From Pseudomonas sp. GOM7 (lineage in GTDB: Bacteria; Pseudomonadota; Gammaproteobacteria; Pseudomonadales; Pseudomonadaceae), in NCBI RefSeq assembly GCF_026723825.1, contig NZ_CP113519.1, positions 2,914,001-2,978,000 on the forward strand: DNA of 64,000 nucleotides, written 5' to 3'. The notes under the pieces are model-generated. The model made no database searches, was not told the DNA's origin, and was given only the letters and a program-made list of their open reading frames with translations. Of this stretch, positions 21,956 through 31,174 are shown piece by piece (position 1 is the first letter of the stretch; every line of letters starts with the position of its first letter). The translations under genes and the position numbers were made by a program.

Positions 21956-21971
21956 GTCGGCCGCTCCTTGT

Positions 21972-23954
21972 TCAGTGAAGGGCGCGGATGCGCCAGATGC
22001 CGAATGGCAGGTGCCAGGGTTCGATGCGCATCCACTGCACCTTGCCGTGCCAGGTCCAGCGGTGGCCGTTCATCAGGTCCTCGCCGTCGAGCGCGGCATC
22101 GTCGGGCAGGCCCAGTTCCCACAGCGGCAGCTCGAAGTGCGCCTCCTGCGCGTCGTAGGGGTCGAGGCTGACGGCCACCAGGATGAAGTTGCGCAGATCC
22201 TCGGTGCGCTTGCCGAAGTACAGGATGTTGTCGTTCCAGGCGCTGTAGGCGGCGAAGCCCAGGTGGCTGTGCAAGGCCGGGTTGTCGCGGCGGATCTGGT
22301 TGAGCCGGGTGATCTCGGCGTTGATGTTGCCGGGGGCCTGGTAATCGCGCGGGCGCAGTTGGTACTTCTCCGAGTCGAGGTATTCCTCCTTGCCCGGCAC
22401 CGGCGCCGCCTCGCACAGCTCGAAGCCCGAATACATGCCCCACAGCCCCGAGCCCATGGTGGCCAGGGCGGCGCGGATGAGAAAACCCGGGCGCCCGCTA
22501 CGCTGCAGGAAATAGGGGTTGATGTCCGGCGTGTTGACGAAGAAGTTCGGCCGGTAGCAGTCGCGCCATGGCGGCTGGTTGAGCTGCTCGAAATAGGCCT
22601 GCAGCTCGGCCTTGGTATTGCGCCAGGTGAAGTAGGTGTAGCTCTGGCTGAAACCGAGCTTGCCCAGGCGCGCCATCATCGCCGGGCGGGTGAAGGCCTC
22701 GGCGAGGAAGATCACCTCCGGGTGGCGTGCGCGCACATCGGCGATCAGCCATTCCCAGAACGGCATCGGCTTGGTGTGCGGGTTGTCGACGCGAAACAGC
22801 GTCACGCCCTGCTCCACCCAGCCCAGCACCACGTCGCGCAATGCCAGCCAGAGGTCGGGGATGGTCGCCTCGGCGTAGAAGTCGACGTTGACGATGTCCT
22901 CGTACTTCTTCGGCGGGTTCTCGGCATGACGGATGCTCCCGTCCGGGCGCCAACTGAACCAGCCGGGGTGCTCCCTGAGCCAGGGGTGATCCGGCGAGCA
23001 CTGCACGGCGAAATCCAGCGCCACCTCCAGGCCATGCTCGCGGGCCACGCGCACCAGCGTGCGGAAGTCTTCCAGGCTGCCCAGCTCGGGATGCACGGCG
23101 TCGTGGCCGCCCTCCTCGCTGCCGATGGCGTAGGGGCTGCCGGGGTCGTCCGGCCCGGCGCTCAGGCTGTTGTTCGGCCCCTTGCGATGGCTGCGGCCGA
23201 TGGGGTGGATGGGCGGAAAATACAGCACGTCGAAGCCCATGGCGGCGATCTCGGGGATGCGCGCCTGCACATCGGCGAAGGTGCCGTGGCGCCCCTCCTC
23301 GCCCAGCGAACGGGGAAACAGCTCGTACCAGCTAGCGAATTCGGCCAGGGTGCGCTCCACGTCCAGCGGGTAATTGGCCGTGCGCAGCAGGTGGGGGCGG
23401 TATTCGGCGCGGCGCATCAGCTCGTTGACCGCCGGGTCGATCAGCACCGCCTCGCGCTCGGCCTGCGATTGCGCGGCCTCCATGCGCTCGACCAGCGCCG
23501 CCACCTCGCCACGCAGGTGTTCCGGGGCCTGGGCGCAGATGCGCCTTACCAGGTGCGCGCCTTCCTGCAGTTCCAGCTCCACCGGTACGCCAGCACCGAG
23601 CTTCTTCACCAGCTCCTGGCGGAAGCTGGCGTAGACGTCCAGCCAGGCTTCGATGGCGAATTCGGCGCGGCCCGGCTGGTCGATGCGCAGCGTGGCGCGC
23701 CAGTGGTCGTTGCCCAGCGCCTGCATGGGCACGCGCTGCCAGGAAGCCTGCCCGGCGCTGCGCCAGAGGAGATCGGCGGCGAGCTGATCATGGCCGTCGG
23801 CGAAGATCACCGCACTCACCGGCAGCGCCCGACCGCACAGGCACTTGGCGGCGAAGCGGCCATGTTCGAGCACAGGTTGCACGGCCTCGATGGCCAGGCG
23901 TGGTTGGGTCAGCGCCTTGGCGAGGGTGTCGTCGATGGAGTGCGGGGGCAGCAT
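21972..23954 (-). CDS. glgE: Alpha-1,4-glucan:maltose-1-phosphate maltosyltransferase
   Basis: Adds maltosyl units from maltose-1-phosphate to alpha-1,4-glucan, replacing the ADP-glucose route. ATG at 23954 has GAGGAG nine bases upstream; a TTG at 23981 would add only nine residues, so the 660-residue form is preferred. The GH13 nucleophile Asp390 (FRVDNPHTKPMPFWEW) and acid/base Glu419 (IFLAEAFTRP) match the spacing of characterised GlgE enzymes. The N-terminal beta-sandwich region (about 1-190) forms the dimer domain in the family. It is the first gene of the glgE-treS-glgB operon; the promoter should lie in 23955-24095. Confidence 0.95.
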   Translation of the reverse strand: MLPPHSIDDTLAKALTQPRLAIEAVQPVLEHGRFAAKCLCGRALPVSAVIFADGHDQLAADLLWRSAGQASWQRVPMQALGNDHWRATLRIDQPGRAEFAIEAWLDVYASFRQELVKKLGAGVPVELELQEGAHLVRRICAQAPEHLRGEVAALVERMEAAQSQAEREAVLIDPAVNELMRRAEYRPHLLRTANYPLDVERTLAEFASWYELFPRSLGEEGRHGTFADVQARIPEIAAMGFDVLYFPPIHPIGRSHRKGPNNSLSAGPDDPGSPYAIGSEEGGHDAVHPELGSLEDFRTLVRVAREHGLEVALDFAVQCSPDHPWLREHPGWFSWRPDGSIRHAENPPKKYEDIVNVDFYAEATIPDLWLALRDVVLGWVEQGVTLFRVDNPHTKPMPFWEWLIADVRARHPEVIFLAEAFTRPAMMARLGKLGFSQSYTYFTWRNTKAELQAYFEQLNQPPWRDCYRPNFFVNTPDINPYFLQRSGRPGFLIRAALATMGSGLWGMYSGFELCEAAPVPGKEEYLDSEKYQLRPRDYQAPGNINAEITRLNQIRRDNPALHSHLGFAAYSAWNDNILYFGKRTEDLRNFILVAVSLDPYDAQEAHFELPLWELGLPDDAALDGEDLMNGHRWTWHGKVQWMRIEPWHLPFGIWRIRALH

Positions 23955-24095
23955 GAATCCTGGCTCCTCTGCGCCTGGCAAACGGCGTGTTCGCGCGGTG
24001 GAAACGAGCGCCCCGGAAAACCCGGGGCCTGAAATTCCGAGGCGGCGCCGAGGCCTAAAGTTCAGGGATTTTTTGCGGTTCTTCCCATTCTTTGG

Positions 24096-24390
24096 GGGGA
24101 GTGCTTGGTTGGTACCGGACTGGCAATACGGTTGTCGTTTTTTTGGGGGGCTTGTTCCGAATTGCCGCGTTTTTGCTGATGTTTTTGGTTTCCCCTCACG
24201 GGCGAGTCACTTTTGACGGGCAAGTAACCAGCGTTTCTTTTACTTACTTTTCTTTGCGCACTTCAAAGAAAAGTGAGTCGCCCGAGGGGGCGAAACAAGG
24301 AGTTTCCGAACACACCGAAGCGGCGTCCAGAACACCAACACAAGCCAACACACAAACTTGCCAGTCCGGTATCAACCAAAGCATTCCCCC
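24096..24390. repeat. Palindromic derivative of the long repeat, R6 (head parts only)
   Basis: Two head segments face outwards: GTACCGGACTGGCAA at about 24113-24127, and ACACAAACTTGCCAGTCCGG at about 24350-24369. The outer arms (GGGGGAGTGCTTGGTTGGTA; mirror of GGGGGAATGCTTTGGTTGAT) form terminal inverted repeats. The interior has ACTTTTCTTTG/CAAAGAAAAGT (about 24247-24273) and TCGCCC/GGGCGA, but the GCGACAT, GGGCCA and CCCTGG hairpins of the full unit are missing. It fills most of the 600-bp gap between glgE and the TerC-family gene. Confidence 0.7.
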
Positions 24391-24561
24391 TAAGCTGCAA
24401 TCAACCCAAAATAATCCCTCACGGGGGGGATTGGCAGAATCTCGACTCGACGCTAGTCTTCGCCACGCGTGACGCCGGGCCCCTCTGGCGGTGAGCCTCT
24501 CACCGTGATGTCGGAGTCACTGAGTGAATTCTTTCGACTCAGGCAGACATTGGGAGAGCTC

Positions 24562-25554
24562 ATGGACGCTCCACTTGCCTTTTTCACATCCCCCATCTTC
24601 GGCACACCTGGCTGGTTCTGGCTGGCCTTTCTGCTGCTGATCATCTTCCTGTTGGTGCTCGATCTCGGCGTGCTGCATCGCGATCAGCATGAGATCGAGA
24701 TGCGCGAAAGCCTGCTGCTGTACTCAGGCTATTTCAGCGTCGGCGTCGCCTTCGGTGGCTGGATCTGGTGGCAGCTAGGCGCCATCAAGGCCATGGAGTA
24801 CTACACCGGTTTTCTGGTGGAACAATCGCTGTCGATGGACAACGTATTCGTCATGGCGATGATCCTCGGTTACTTCAACATCCCTCGCCGCTATCAGCAC
24901 CGTGTGCTGTTCTGGGGCGTTCTCGGGGTGATCGTGCTGCGCGCCATCATGATCGGCCTAGGCACGGCTCTGGTGCAGCAGTTCGACTGGATCCTCTACC
25001 TGTTCGGCGCCTTCCTGCTGTTCAGCGGCATCAAGATGCTGCGCAGTGGCGACGAGGAGAGCCATCCGAACCTGGCGCAGAACCCAGTGATGCGCTTCGT
25101 GCGCAAGCACGTCCGCGTCAGCGACGAGCTGCATGGTGGCCGCTTCCTGGTGCGTCTGCAGGATCAGGCCAGCGGCAAGGCGTTGCTCTATGCCACACCG
25201 CTGCTGTTGGCCCTGGTGCTGATCGAGCTGGCCGACTTGGTGTTCGCCGTGGACAGTGTGCCGGCGGTACTGTCCATCTCGCAGGATCCGTTCATCGTCT
25301 ACACCTCGAACATCTTCGCCATCCTCGGCCTGCGCGCACTGTACTTCGCCCTGGCGGCGCTGATGCACCGCTTCGTCTACCTCAAGTACGCACTGGCCCT
25401 GGTGCTCATCTACATCGGCGGCAAGATCTTCCTCCACGATCTGTTCAAGGTGCCTGCCCTGCTCTCCCTCGCCGTGACCCTGGGCCTGCTGGGCGGTGGC
25501 GTGCTGCTGTCCCTGCTCAAGACACGCGACCAAGGGCAATCGCCCCAGCACTGA
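24562..25554 (+). CDS. TerC family integral membrane protein (Alx-like)
   Basis: Inner-membrane protein of 330 residues with about eight helices. TerC/Alx relatives are linked to tellurite resistance, alkaline pH and manganese export. Acidic and polar residues in the helices are family-typical: LLVLDLGVLHRD, EQSLSMDNVFVMAMI, and ELADLVFAVDSVPAVLSIS, where the aspartates are candidate metal ligands. ATG at 24562 follows GGGAGAG; in-frame starts at 24469 and 24508 would add polar residues not expected in the family. It stands alone, convergent with the acyl-CoA dehydrogenase and separated by a shared terminator. Confidence 0.9.
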   Translation: MDAPLAFFTSPIFGTPGWFWLAFLLLIIFLLVLDLGVLHRDQHEIEMRESLLLYSGYFSVGVAFGGWIWWQLGAIKAMEYYTGFLVEQSLSMDNVFVMAMILGYFNIPRRYQHRVLFWGVLGVIVLRAIMIGLGTALVQQFDWILYLFGAFLLFSGIKMLRSGDEESHPNLAQNPVMRFVRKHVRVSDELHGGRFLVRLQDQASGKALLYATPLLLALVLIELADLVFAVDSVPAVLSISQDPFIVYTSNIFAILGLRALYFALAALMHRFVYLKYALALVLIYIGGKIFLHDLFKVPALLSLAVTLGLLGGGVLLSLLKTRDQGQSPQH

Positions 25555-25570
25555 CCCTAGCGAAAATGGC

Positions 25571-25592
25571 GAGGCCCGCAATCGCGGGCCTC
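25571..25592. terminator. Bidirectional terminator between terC-like and acyl-CoA dehydrogenase genes
   Basis: Perfect 9-bp stem GAGGCCCGC / GCGGGCCTC with loop AATC, placed between two convergent stop codons (25554 and 25600). T-rich tails are weak on the + side (GTCCTGTT) and moderate on the - side (GCCATTTT). Confidence 0.75.
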
Positions 25593-25599
25593 GTCCTGT

Positions 25600-26829
25600 T
25601 CAACGGCTGGCTTTCATCATCTCGCGGGGCACGTACTTGCCGATCTCGTACTTGCCGATGGCCGCGCGGTGCACTTCGTCCGGGCCGTCGGCCAGGCGCA
25701 GGGTGCGCTGCATGGCGTACCAGTAGGCCAGCGGGAAGTCGTTGGAGACGCCGGCCCCGCCGTGCATCTGGATCGCCCGGTCGATCACCTTGAGCGCGAC
25801 GTTGGGCGCCACCACCTTGATCTGGGCAATCTCGCTGGCGGCGATCTTGTTGCCCACGGTATCCATCATGAACGCTGCATTGAGCGTCAGCAGACGCGCC
25901 TGGTTGATTTCCATGCGCGAGTCGGCGATATGGTCGATATTGCCGCCCAGGCGTGCCAGCGGCTTGCCGAAGGCGGTACGGCTCACGGCGCGCTTGCACA
26001 TCAGCTCCAGGGCACGTTCGGCCATGCCGATCGAACGCATGCAGTGGTGGATACGGCCTGGGCCGAGGCGGCCCTGGGCAATCTCGAAGCCGCGCCCCTC
26101 GCCCAGCAGCACGTTGTCGTAAGGCACGCGCACGTTCTCGAACAGCACCTCGGCATGGCCATGCGGGGCGTCGTCGTAACCGAACACCGGCAGCGGGCGC
26201 AGCACGGTGACGCCAGGGGCATCCATCGGCACCAGGATCATCGAATGCTGCTGGTGACGGGGGGCGTCCGGGTTGGTCAGGCCCATGAAGATCATCACCT
26301 TGCAGCGGGGGTCGCAGGCGCCCGACGTCCACCACTTGCGGCCGTTGATCACCCATTCGTCACCCTCGCGACGGGCGTTGGCCTGCATGTTGGTGGCGTC
26401 AGAGGAAGCCACACCCGGCTCGGTCATGGCGAAGGCCGAACGGATGGTGCCGTCGAGCAACGGCTCCAGCCACTGCTGCTTCTGCGCCTCGTTGCCGTAG
26501 CGCACCAGCACCTCCATGTTGCCGGTATCCGGCGCGGCGCAGTTGAACGGCTCCGGACCGATCAGCGATCGCCCCATGATCTCGGCCAGCGGCGCATACT
26601 CGGTATTGCTCAGGCCGGCGCCATAATCCGACTCGGGCAGGAACAGGTTCCACAGCCCCTCGGCCTTGGCCTTGGCCTTGAGCTCTTCCATGATCGCCGT
26701 GGGCTGCCAGCGATCCCCTTCGGCCACCTGCTGCTCGAACAGCGCCTCGGCCGGATAGACATGCGCCTCCATGAACGCCGTGACGCGCTCACGCAGTTCT
26801 TGAACCTTGGGGGAGTAAGCGAAATTCAT
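25600..26829 (-). CDS. Acyl-CoA dehydrogenase family protein
   Basis: FAD-dependent oxidation of an acyl-CoA to the enoyl-CoA in the cytoplasm. 409 residues from ATG 26829 ([16 protein letters not shown]), with GGAAGG upstream. Family stretches include [17 protein letters not shown] (FAD/substrate region), [20 protein letters not shown], and HMRIAD-like [20 protein letters not shown] followed by [20 protein letters not shown]. It resembles the ACAD10/11-like group rather than classical FadE. It is divergent from a LysR regulator 150 bp away that probably controls it. The chain-length or branched substrate is not readable. Confidence 0.93.
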   Translation of the reverse strand: MNFAYSPKVQELRERVTAFMEAHVYPAEALFEQQVAEGDRWQPTAIMEELKAKAKAEGLWNLFLPESDYGAGLSNTEYAPLAEIMGRSLIGPEPFNCAAPDTGNMEVLVRYGNEAQKQQWLEPLLDGTIRSAFAMTEPGVASSDATNMQANARREGDEWVINGRKWWTSGACDPRCKVMIFMGLTNPDAPRHQQHSMILVPMDAPGVTVLRPLPVFGYDDAPHGHAEVLFENVRVPYDNVLLGEGRGFEIAQGRLGPGRIHHCMRSIGMAERALELMCKRAVSRTAFGKPLARLGGNIDHIADSRMEINQARLLTLNAAFMMDTVGNKIAASEIAQIKVVAPNVALKVIDRAIQMHGGAGVSNDFPLAYWYAMQRTLRLADGPDEVHRAAIGKYEIGKYVPREMMKASR

Positions 26830-26917
26830 GGCGATACCTTCCGAGAGAGCTGTAGGTGAAGTCGTGAAAATCATGCTAGAGCAGCATAGAAAATTTATCG
26901 AACCTATTTTCAGCGTG

Positions 26918-26931
26918 TATGAACATTCATA
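26918..26931. promoter_or_regulatory. Palindromic LysR-type box in divergent promoter region
   Basis: The perfect palindrome TATGAA-CA-TTCATA lies between the acyl-CoA dehydrogenase start (26829) and the LysR gene start (26980). Its form fits a T-N11-A LysR box. It is the best candidate operator for the adjacent regulator. Confidence 0.55.
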
Positions 26932-26979
26932 ACCGATATATGATCGCCCCATAACAAGACCCTCTGGAGCGCTTTCGGC

Positions 26980-27906
26980 ATGAACCTGACCAAGGTGGAT
27001 CTCAACCTTTTCATCGTATTCGACGCCATCTACACCGAAGCCAATCTGACCCGAGCCGGACAGATCGTCGGCATCACTCAGCCGGCCGTCTCCAACGCCC
27101 TCGCCCGCCTGCGCGAAACCTTCAACGATCCGCTGTTCGTGCGTACCGCCCAGGGTATGGTGCCCACCCCCATGGCGCAGAACATCATCGGCCCGGTGCG
27201 CAACGCGCTGCAGCTCCTACGCGTGTCGGTGCAGGAAAGCCGAACCTTCAACCCGCAGCAGGCCGGCAAGACCTACCGCATCAGCATGACCGACCTCTCC
27301 GAGCAGATTCTCCTGCCGCCGCTGTTCCAGCGCCTTCGCCGCCTGGCGCCGAACGTGTGCATCGAGAGCTTTCTCGCCAAGCGCCGCGAAACCACCAAGG
27401 AGCTGGCCGCCGGGCGGCTGGATTTCGCCGTCGACGTGCCCCTCAACACCGACCCGCAGGTGCGGCATGTCAAGCTGCTGGAAGATCGCTACGTCTGCGC
27501 CATGCGCCTCGGTCACCCGCTGGCCAAGGAAAGGATCAGCCTCGACGAGTACCTGTCGCTGACCCACATCCACATCTCCAGCCGGCGCAGCGGCCTGGGT
27601 TACGTGGATCTGGCCCTGGGCAAGATGGGCATTCAGCGCCGTATAGCCCTGCGCTCACAGCACTACCTGATGGCTAGTAGCGTGATGCAGCAGACCGACA
27701 TGGTCATGACCGTGCCATCGCGCTTCGCCCGCCGTCACAACCTGCACCACGTCGAGCTGCCGGTGAATGATGTGCCCTCTCTGGAAACTCACCTCTACTG
27801 GCATGAAAGCACCGACCAGGATCCGGCCAACCGCTGGATGCGCGAGCAGATGATCGAGCTGGCCCAGCACGTCACCGCCCAGGAGAAAAAGGCCGAACAG
27901 GCGTAG
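26980..27906 (+). CDS. LysR family transcriptional regulator
   Basis: 308 residues: an N-terminal winged helix-turn-helix ([20 protein letters not shown], then [17 protein letters not shown]) and a C-terminal periplasmic-binding-like effector domain, resembling the NahR/NodD branch. It is divergent from the acyl-CoA dehydrogenase, with a palindromic box between them, so it probably senses a substrate or product of that pathway and represses or activates it. A stem-loop terminator follows at 27961. The effector is unknown. Confidence 0.9.
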   Translation: MNLTKVDLNLFIVFDAIYTEANLTRAGQIVGITQPAVSNALARLRETFNDPLFVRTAQGMVPTPMAQNIIGPVRNALQLLRVSVQESRTFNPQQAGKTYRISMTDLSEQILLPPLFQRLRRLAPNVCIESFLAKRRETTKELAAGRLDFAVDVPLNTDPQVRHVKLLEDRYVCAMRLGHPLAKERISLDEYLSLTHIHISSRRSGLGYVDLALGKMGIQRRIALRSQHYLMASSVMQQTDMVMTVPSRFARRHNLHHVELPVNDVPSLETHLYWHESTDQDPANRWMREQMIELAQHVTAQEKKAEQA

Positions 27907-27958
27907 GGTGCGCTATGCGCACCGCACATCTACGCCCTCACCATCCCCTCCTGAACGC

Positions 27959-27985
27959 AAGAGGCCCGCACAGGGCGGGCCTCTT
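27959..27985 (+). terminator. Rho-independent terminator after the LysR gene
   Basis: Stem AAGAGGCCCGC-like: GAGGCCCGC (27961-27969) pairs with GCGGGCCTC (27975-27983), extended by A/T pairs on both sides, followed by TTCG. The stem sequence is nearly the same as in the terminator at 25571. Confidence 0.65.
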
Positions 27986-27993
27986 CGCAGCAT

Positions 27994-28138
27994 TAGGCTT
28001 TGTACGAAAAGTGCCTGCGCTCGGTGATGCTGCGTTGAAATCGCTCTCAGAATGCTCATTTACAACGCGTAAACTGCGCTTCTTCGAGTGATTTCGCCTT
28101 GCCTGACCTTCGCTCGACGACTCTTCGTACAGAGCCTA
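27994..28138. mobile_element. MITE-like palindromic element M2
   Basis: Terminal inverted repeats TAGGCTTTGTACGAA (27994-28008) and the reverse complement of TAGGCTCTGTACGAA (28124-28138), one mismatch in 15, with TA at both ends. The core, read on the - strand, is GCGCAGTTTACGC plus TGTAAATGAGCATT, shared with M1. No coding capacity. It ends six bases before the DoxX stop codon. Confidence 0.65.
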
Positions 28139-28144
28139 GGGAAA

Positions 28145-28579
28145 TCAGCGGGCCAGCTTGCCATCCAGCGACAGCTTGCCAGCGCCCTCGAACACCAGCG
28201 CAACGCTGATGGCCAGCAGCGCCAGGGCGAATTCGTAGCCGTTGTTGCTCATGAAGAAGCCATTGGCCAGGTGCACGCTGAAGATCGCCACCAACATGGT
28301 CACCCCCAGCACCGCCGCCGCCGGGCGTACCAGCAGGCCGATGATCAGTGCCAGGCCACCGAAAAACTCGGCACTACCGGCCATCAGCGCCATCAGGTAG
28401 CCCGGGGCCAGGCCGATGCTTTCCATCCACTGCGCCACGCCCGCCAGGCCGTAGCCGCCGAACCAGCCGAAAAGTTTCTGCGAGCCGTGAGCGGCGAAGA
28501 TGAGGCCGGTGACGATACGCAGCAAGGTGATGCCAAAGCCGGCCTGGGTCGCGGTGATGTTCTTGAGCAGTGCGTTCAT
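28145..28579 (-). CDS. DoxX family membrane protein
   Basis: Small four-helix inner-membrane protein of 144 residues. Family motifs include LRIVTGLIFAAHGSQKLFGW and GSAEFFGGLALIIGLLVRP. DoxX proteins are linked to redox or thiol-stress responses in some bacteria, but no reaction can be assigned here. ATG at 28579 has AAGGAA upstream; a longer in-frame form to 28624 lacks support. M2 abuts its 3' end. Two TATCGATA sites lie in its promoter region. Confidence 0.85.
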   Translation of the reverse strand: MNALLKNITATQAGFGITLLRIVTGLIFAAHGSQKLFGWFGGYGLAGVAQWMESIGLAPGYLMALMAGSAEFFGGLALIIGLLVRPAAAVLGVTMLVAIFSVHLANGFFMSNNGYEFALALLAISVALVFEGAGKLSLDGKLAR

Positions 28580-28631
28580 TGCGGGAGTTCCTTGGTGGAT
28601 GGGGTTGACGGAGCCTAGAATCATCCAACTC

Positions 28632-28674
28632 TATCGATAATAAAAACGGAAAATACCGCTAAAAAATATCGATA
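28632..28674. promoter_or_regulatory. Paired TATCGATA sites upstream of doxX
   Basis: TATCGATA at 28632-28639 and again at 28667-28674, 35 bp apart, in an A/T-rich stretch upstream of the DoxX start. Candidate regulator sites or a promoter region; no regulator gene lies next to it. Confidence 0.35.
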
Positions 28675-28684
28675 AATTAGATTC

Positions 28685-30097
28685 TTACTTGGCCGTGACT
28701 CGCCGCCCCTGCGGCTCCAACGAATAACGCTCCCGGTCATAGGCCAAGTAGTACTTGTTGACCGCATTGACGTAGCTCACCACGCCCATGCCCATCTGCT
28801 CCATGGCCACCCGCTCCACCTGGAAGAACCACTGGTTGGGGTTGAGGCCGCGCCGCCGCGCCTCAGCGCGCAGTCCCTGCACCCGCTGCGGACCGAGGTT
28901 GTAGGCGGCCAGGACGAAGGCCATGCGTTCGCGCTCATTGAGCTGAGCACTGTTGAAGAAGTTGCGCCGGATCTTCGCCAGGTACTTGCTGCTGGCCTGG
29001 ACGTTGCCGGCCAGGCTCTGAATATTGCTGACACCGACACTGCGCGCCGCCGCCGGAGTTATCTGCATCAGCCCCGTGGCGCCGCTGGCACCACGGGCCG
29101 CCGGGTTCAGGGTCGACTCCTTGAAGGCCAGCGCTGCCAGCATCAGCCAGTCGAGATCGTTCTGCTGAGCATGATGCTGCAACACCGGTCGCACTTTCTC
29201 CAGGCGCTGCCGCTCGGTGCGACCGAACGGCGAATGCACCTTGTACAGACGACGATAGACACGCTGGAAGGTGGCGTCCTGATCGGCCGGCGCCTGATAG
29301 CCAGCGAGGAAACGGTCGATGCTCGCGCGCAGCATGGGCGCATCCGGGCGCACGAACCACTTCATCTCCCCCTCACTGGCAAACACCAGATGGCGGTCGA
29401 CGCGCAGCTTGGGCATCACCTTGGCCCAACGTTCTGCGATCGGCAGCTCCACGGCGGTACGCTCGAAGATGCCCGCCTGCACCATCTCCAGCACGTCCTC
29501 CACCGCCAGGCTGGGGTCGACCCACTCCACCACGATAGGCGGCAACTTGCGCTCGACCAGGCGCTGATTGATCTCGCGCAGCGACTCGCCCACGGCGCTA
29601 CCGGCAGGCAGCGACAGGCTGCGTCCGGCCAACTGCTCGAAGCTGCGGTAATGCCGGTTGCCCTGTTTGGATACCAGCACCAGCGGTACCTCGCGACGAA
29701 TCGCCTTACTGGCACTGACATCATGCCCGGTACGCACGCTGAGCAACTCGCCGGGCGCGACCAGATCGCCTTCGCCTCGCTGCAAGGCGGCCAGGAGCTG
29801 ATCCTTGGCCTTGGGTATCACCTTCAGGGTCAGGCTGCGTCCATCGCGCGCATTACGGTTGAGGTACTGCTCGAAGGCCCGCAGTCGATGGTACTCGACG
29901 CCAATGCTCTGTCCCTTGACCGAACCCGAGCTGTTGCGGCTCTGGTTGACCAGCACACGCAACTCGCCGCTGCTGCGAATCGCCGGCAGATCGCGACTCT
30001 GGCTAGGCTGACGACTGACCTCTGGCGGCCCGGCCAGGCGCGCGCTGGCGGGCAGCGGCAAGAGCGCCAGAAGGCAGAGGATCAGCAGCAGGCGCAA
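28685..30097 (-). CDS. MltF-like membrane-bound lytic transglycosylase
   Basis: Periplasmic enzyme cleaving peptidoglycan glycan strands to 1,6-anhydro products. 470 residues: a signal sequence (about 1-19), a solute-binding-protein-like domain (SGELRVLVNQSRN to about 270), and a C-terminal SLT domain with catalytic Glu327 (AFKESTLNP), then GASGATGLMQITP and VLAAYNLGPQRV. The domain order is that of MltF. The signal lacks a clear lipobox cysteine. Divergent from tatD. Confidence 0.9.
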   Translation of the reverse strand: MRLLLILCLLALLPLPASARLAGPPEVSRQPSQSRDLPAIRSSGELRVLVNQSRNSSGSVKGQSIGVEYHRLRAFEQYLNRNARDGRSLTLKVIPKAKDQLLAALQRGEGDLVAPGELLSVRTGHDVSASKAIRREVPLVLVSKQGNRHYRSFEQLAGRSLSLPAGSAVGESLREINQRLVERKLPPIVVEWVDPSLAVEDVLEMVQAGIFERTAVELPIAERWAKVMPKLRVDRHLVFASEGEMKWFVRPDAPMLRASIDRFLAGYQAPADQDATFQRVYRRLYKVHSPFGRTERQRLEKVRPVLQHHAQQNDLDWLMLAALAFKESTLNPAARGASGATGLMQITPAAARSVGVSNIQSLAGNVQASSKYLAKIRRNFFNSAQLNERERMAFVLAAYNLGPQRVQGLRAEARRRGLNPNQWFFQVERVAMEQMGMGVVSYVNAVNKYYLAYDRERYSLEPQGRRVTAK

Positions 30098-30247
30098 TAG
30101 CGGTCTCCATGGGTGCCGACGAAGGCTTCGCCGGCCAGCGAAAAGGTGGCGGAGGGTCGCACAGCTTGGGTGAACTGCGCCACCTCGAAGCTCTCTCCAA
30201 CCTTAAAAACACGACACAAGTTCCTGTAAATGATGGCTTTTCTGAGC

Positions 30248-30274
30248 GGCGGAGGAGATCTGTTATGCTCCGCC
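30248..30274 (+). promoter_or_regulatory. Inverted repeat around a candidate tatD -10 element
   Basis: GGCGGAG (30248-30254) and CTCCGCC (30268-30274) flank TGTTATGCT, an extended -10-like word with TATGCT at 30264-30269. It may be an operator over the promoter or a leader hairpin. No good -35 was found. Confidence 0.35.
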
Positions 30275-30296
30275 CAGGTAATGCTCAGGTGGCACC

Positions 30297-31124
30297 ATGC
30301 AGCTCATCGATATCGGCGTCAATCTCACCCACCCCAGCCTGGCTCCGCAGGCCGAGGCCTTGTTGGAACGCGCGCAGGCAGCCGGTGTCTGCCAGTGGGT
30401 GCTGACCGGCACCAGTGTCGCCGAAAGCGAGGCCAGCCTGGCGCTTTGCCGACAGTTGGACGCTGGCGGCCAGCGCCTGTTCAGCACCGCCGGGGTGCAC
30501 CCGCACGATGCCAGTAGCTGGAACGCCGCGACCGCCAATGCCCTGCAGGATCTGCTCGCCGAACCCCAGGTGCGCGCCGTTGGCGAATGCGGCCTGGATT
30601 TCGACCGTGACTTCTCACCCCGCCCCTTGCAGGAAAAGGCCCTGGAGGCGCAACTGGCGCTGGCGGCACAGTTGCGCAAGCCGGTGTTTCTCCACGAGCG
30701 TGCTGCTAGCCAGCGTCTGCTGGAGATACTGCGCGACTACCGCGACCATCTGCCGGCTGCCGTGGTGCATTGCTTCACCGGAGAGCGCAAGGCGCTGTAT
30801 GCCTATCTCGACCTCGACCTGCACATCGGCATCACTGGCTGGGTCTGCGACGAACGGCGCGGCACGCACCTGCACCCACTGCTCAAGGACATACCCGGCG
30901 CGCGCCTGATGCTGGAAACCGATTCGCCCTTCCTGCTGCCCCGCACGCTGCGGCCCAAACCCAAGAGCGGGCGCAACGAACCGGCCTTCCTCACCGAGGT
31001 GCTGCGCGAGGTCGCCCTGCACCGCCAGCAAAGCCAGGAAGCACTGGCCAAACAAACCAGCGCAACCGCTCGCGACTTCTTCGCATTACCGACCATACTT
31101 GAGGTTGCCGCAGCCGACCTTTGA
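30297..31124 (+). CDS. tatD: TatD family metal-dependent deoxyribonuclease
   Basis: Cytoplasmic TIM-barrel metallohydrolase, in the family a 3'-5' exonuclease or DNase. 275 residues. Metal-site motifs in order: an atypical [12 protein letters not shown] opening (where relatives have DxHxH), [40 protein letters not shown] and [25 protein letters not shown] is typical of TatD itself rather than YcfH or YjjV. Start ATG at 30297. Divergent from the MltF-like gene; element M3 lies 50 bp downstream. Confidence 0.9.
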   Translation: MQLIDIGVNLTHPSLAPQAEALLERAQAAGVCQWVLTGTSVAESEASLALCRQLDAGGQRLFSTAGVHPHDASSWNAATANALQDLLAEPQVRAVGECGLDFDRDFSPRPLQEKALEAQLALAAQLRKPVFLHERAASQRLLEILRDYRDHLPAAVVHCFTGERKALYAYLDLDLHIGITGWVCDERRGTHLHPLLKDIPGARLMLETDSPFLLPRTLRPKPKSGRNEPAFLTEVLREVALHRQQSQEALAKQTSATARDFFALPTILEVAAADL

Positions 31125-31174
31125 TTGACGTCAAGCCGCCGACAGATGCCTGAGGCATAATGATGGCAAATAGC

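Noticed and set aside
24380..24561. Manganese riboswitch (yybP-ykoY) upstream of the TerC-family gene
   Set aside because: The conserved loop sequences of that riboswitch were not found; only GC-rich hairpins are visible.
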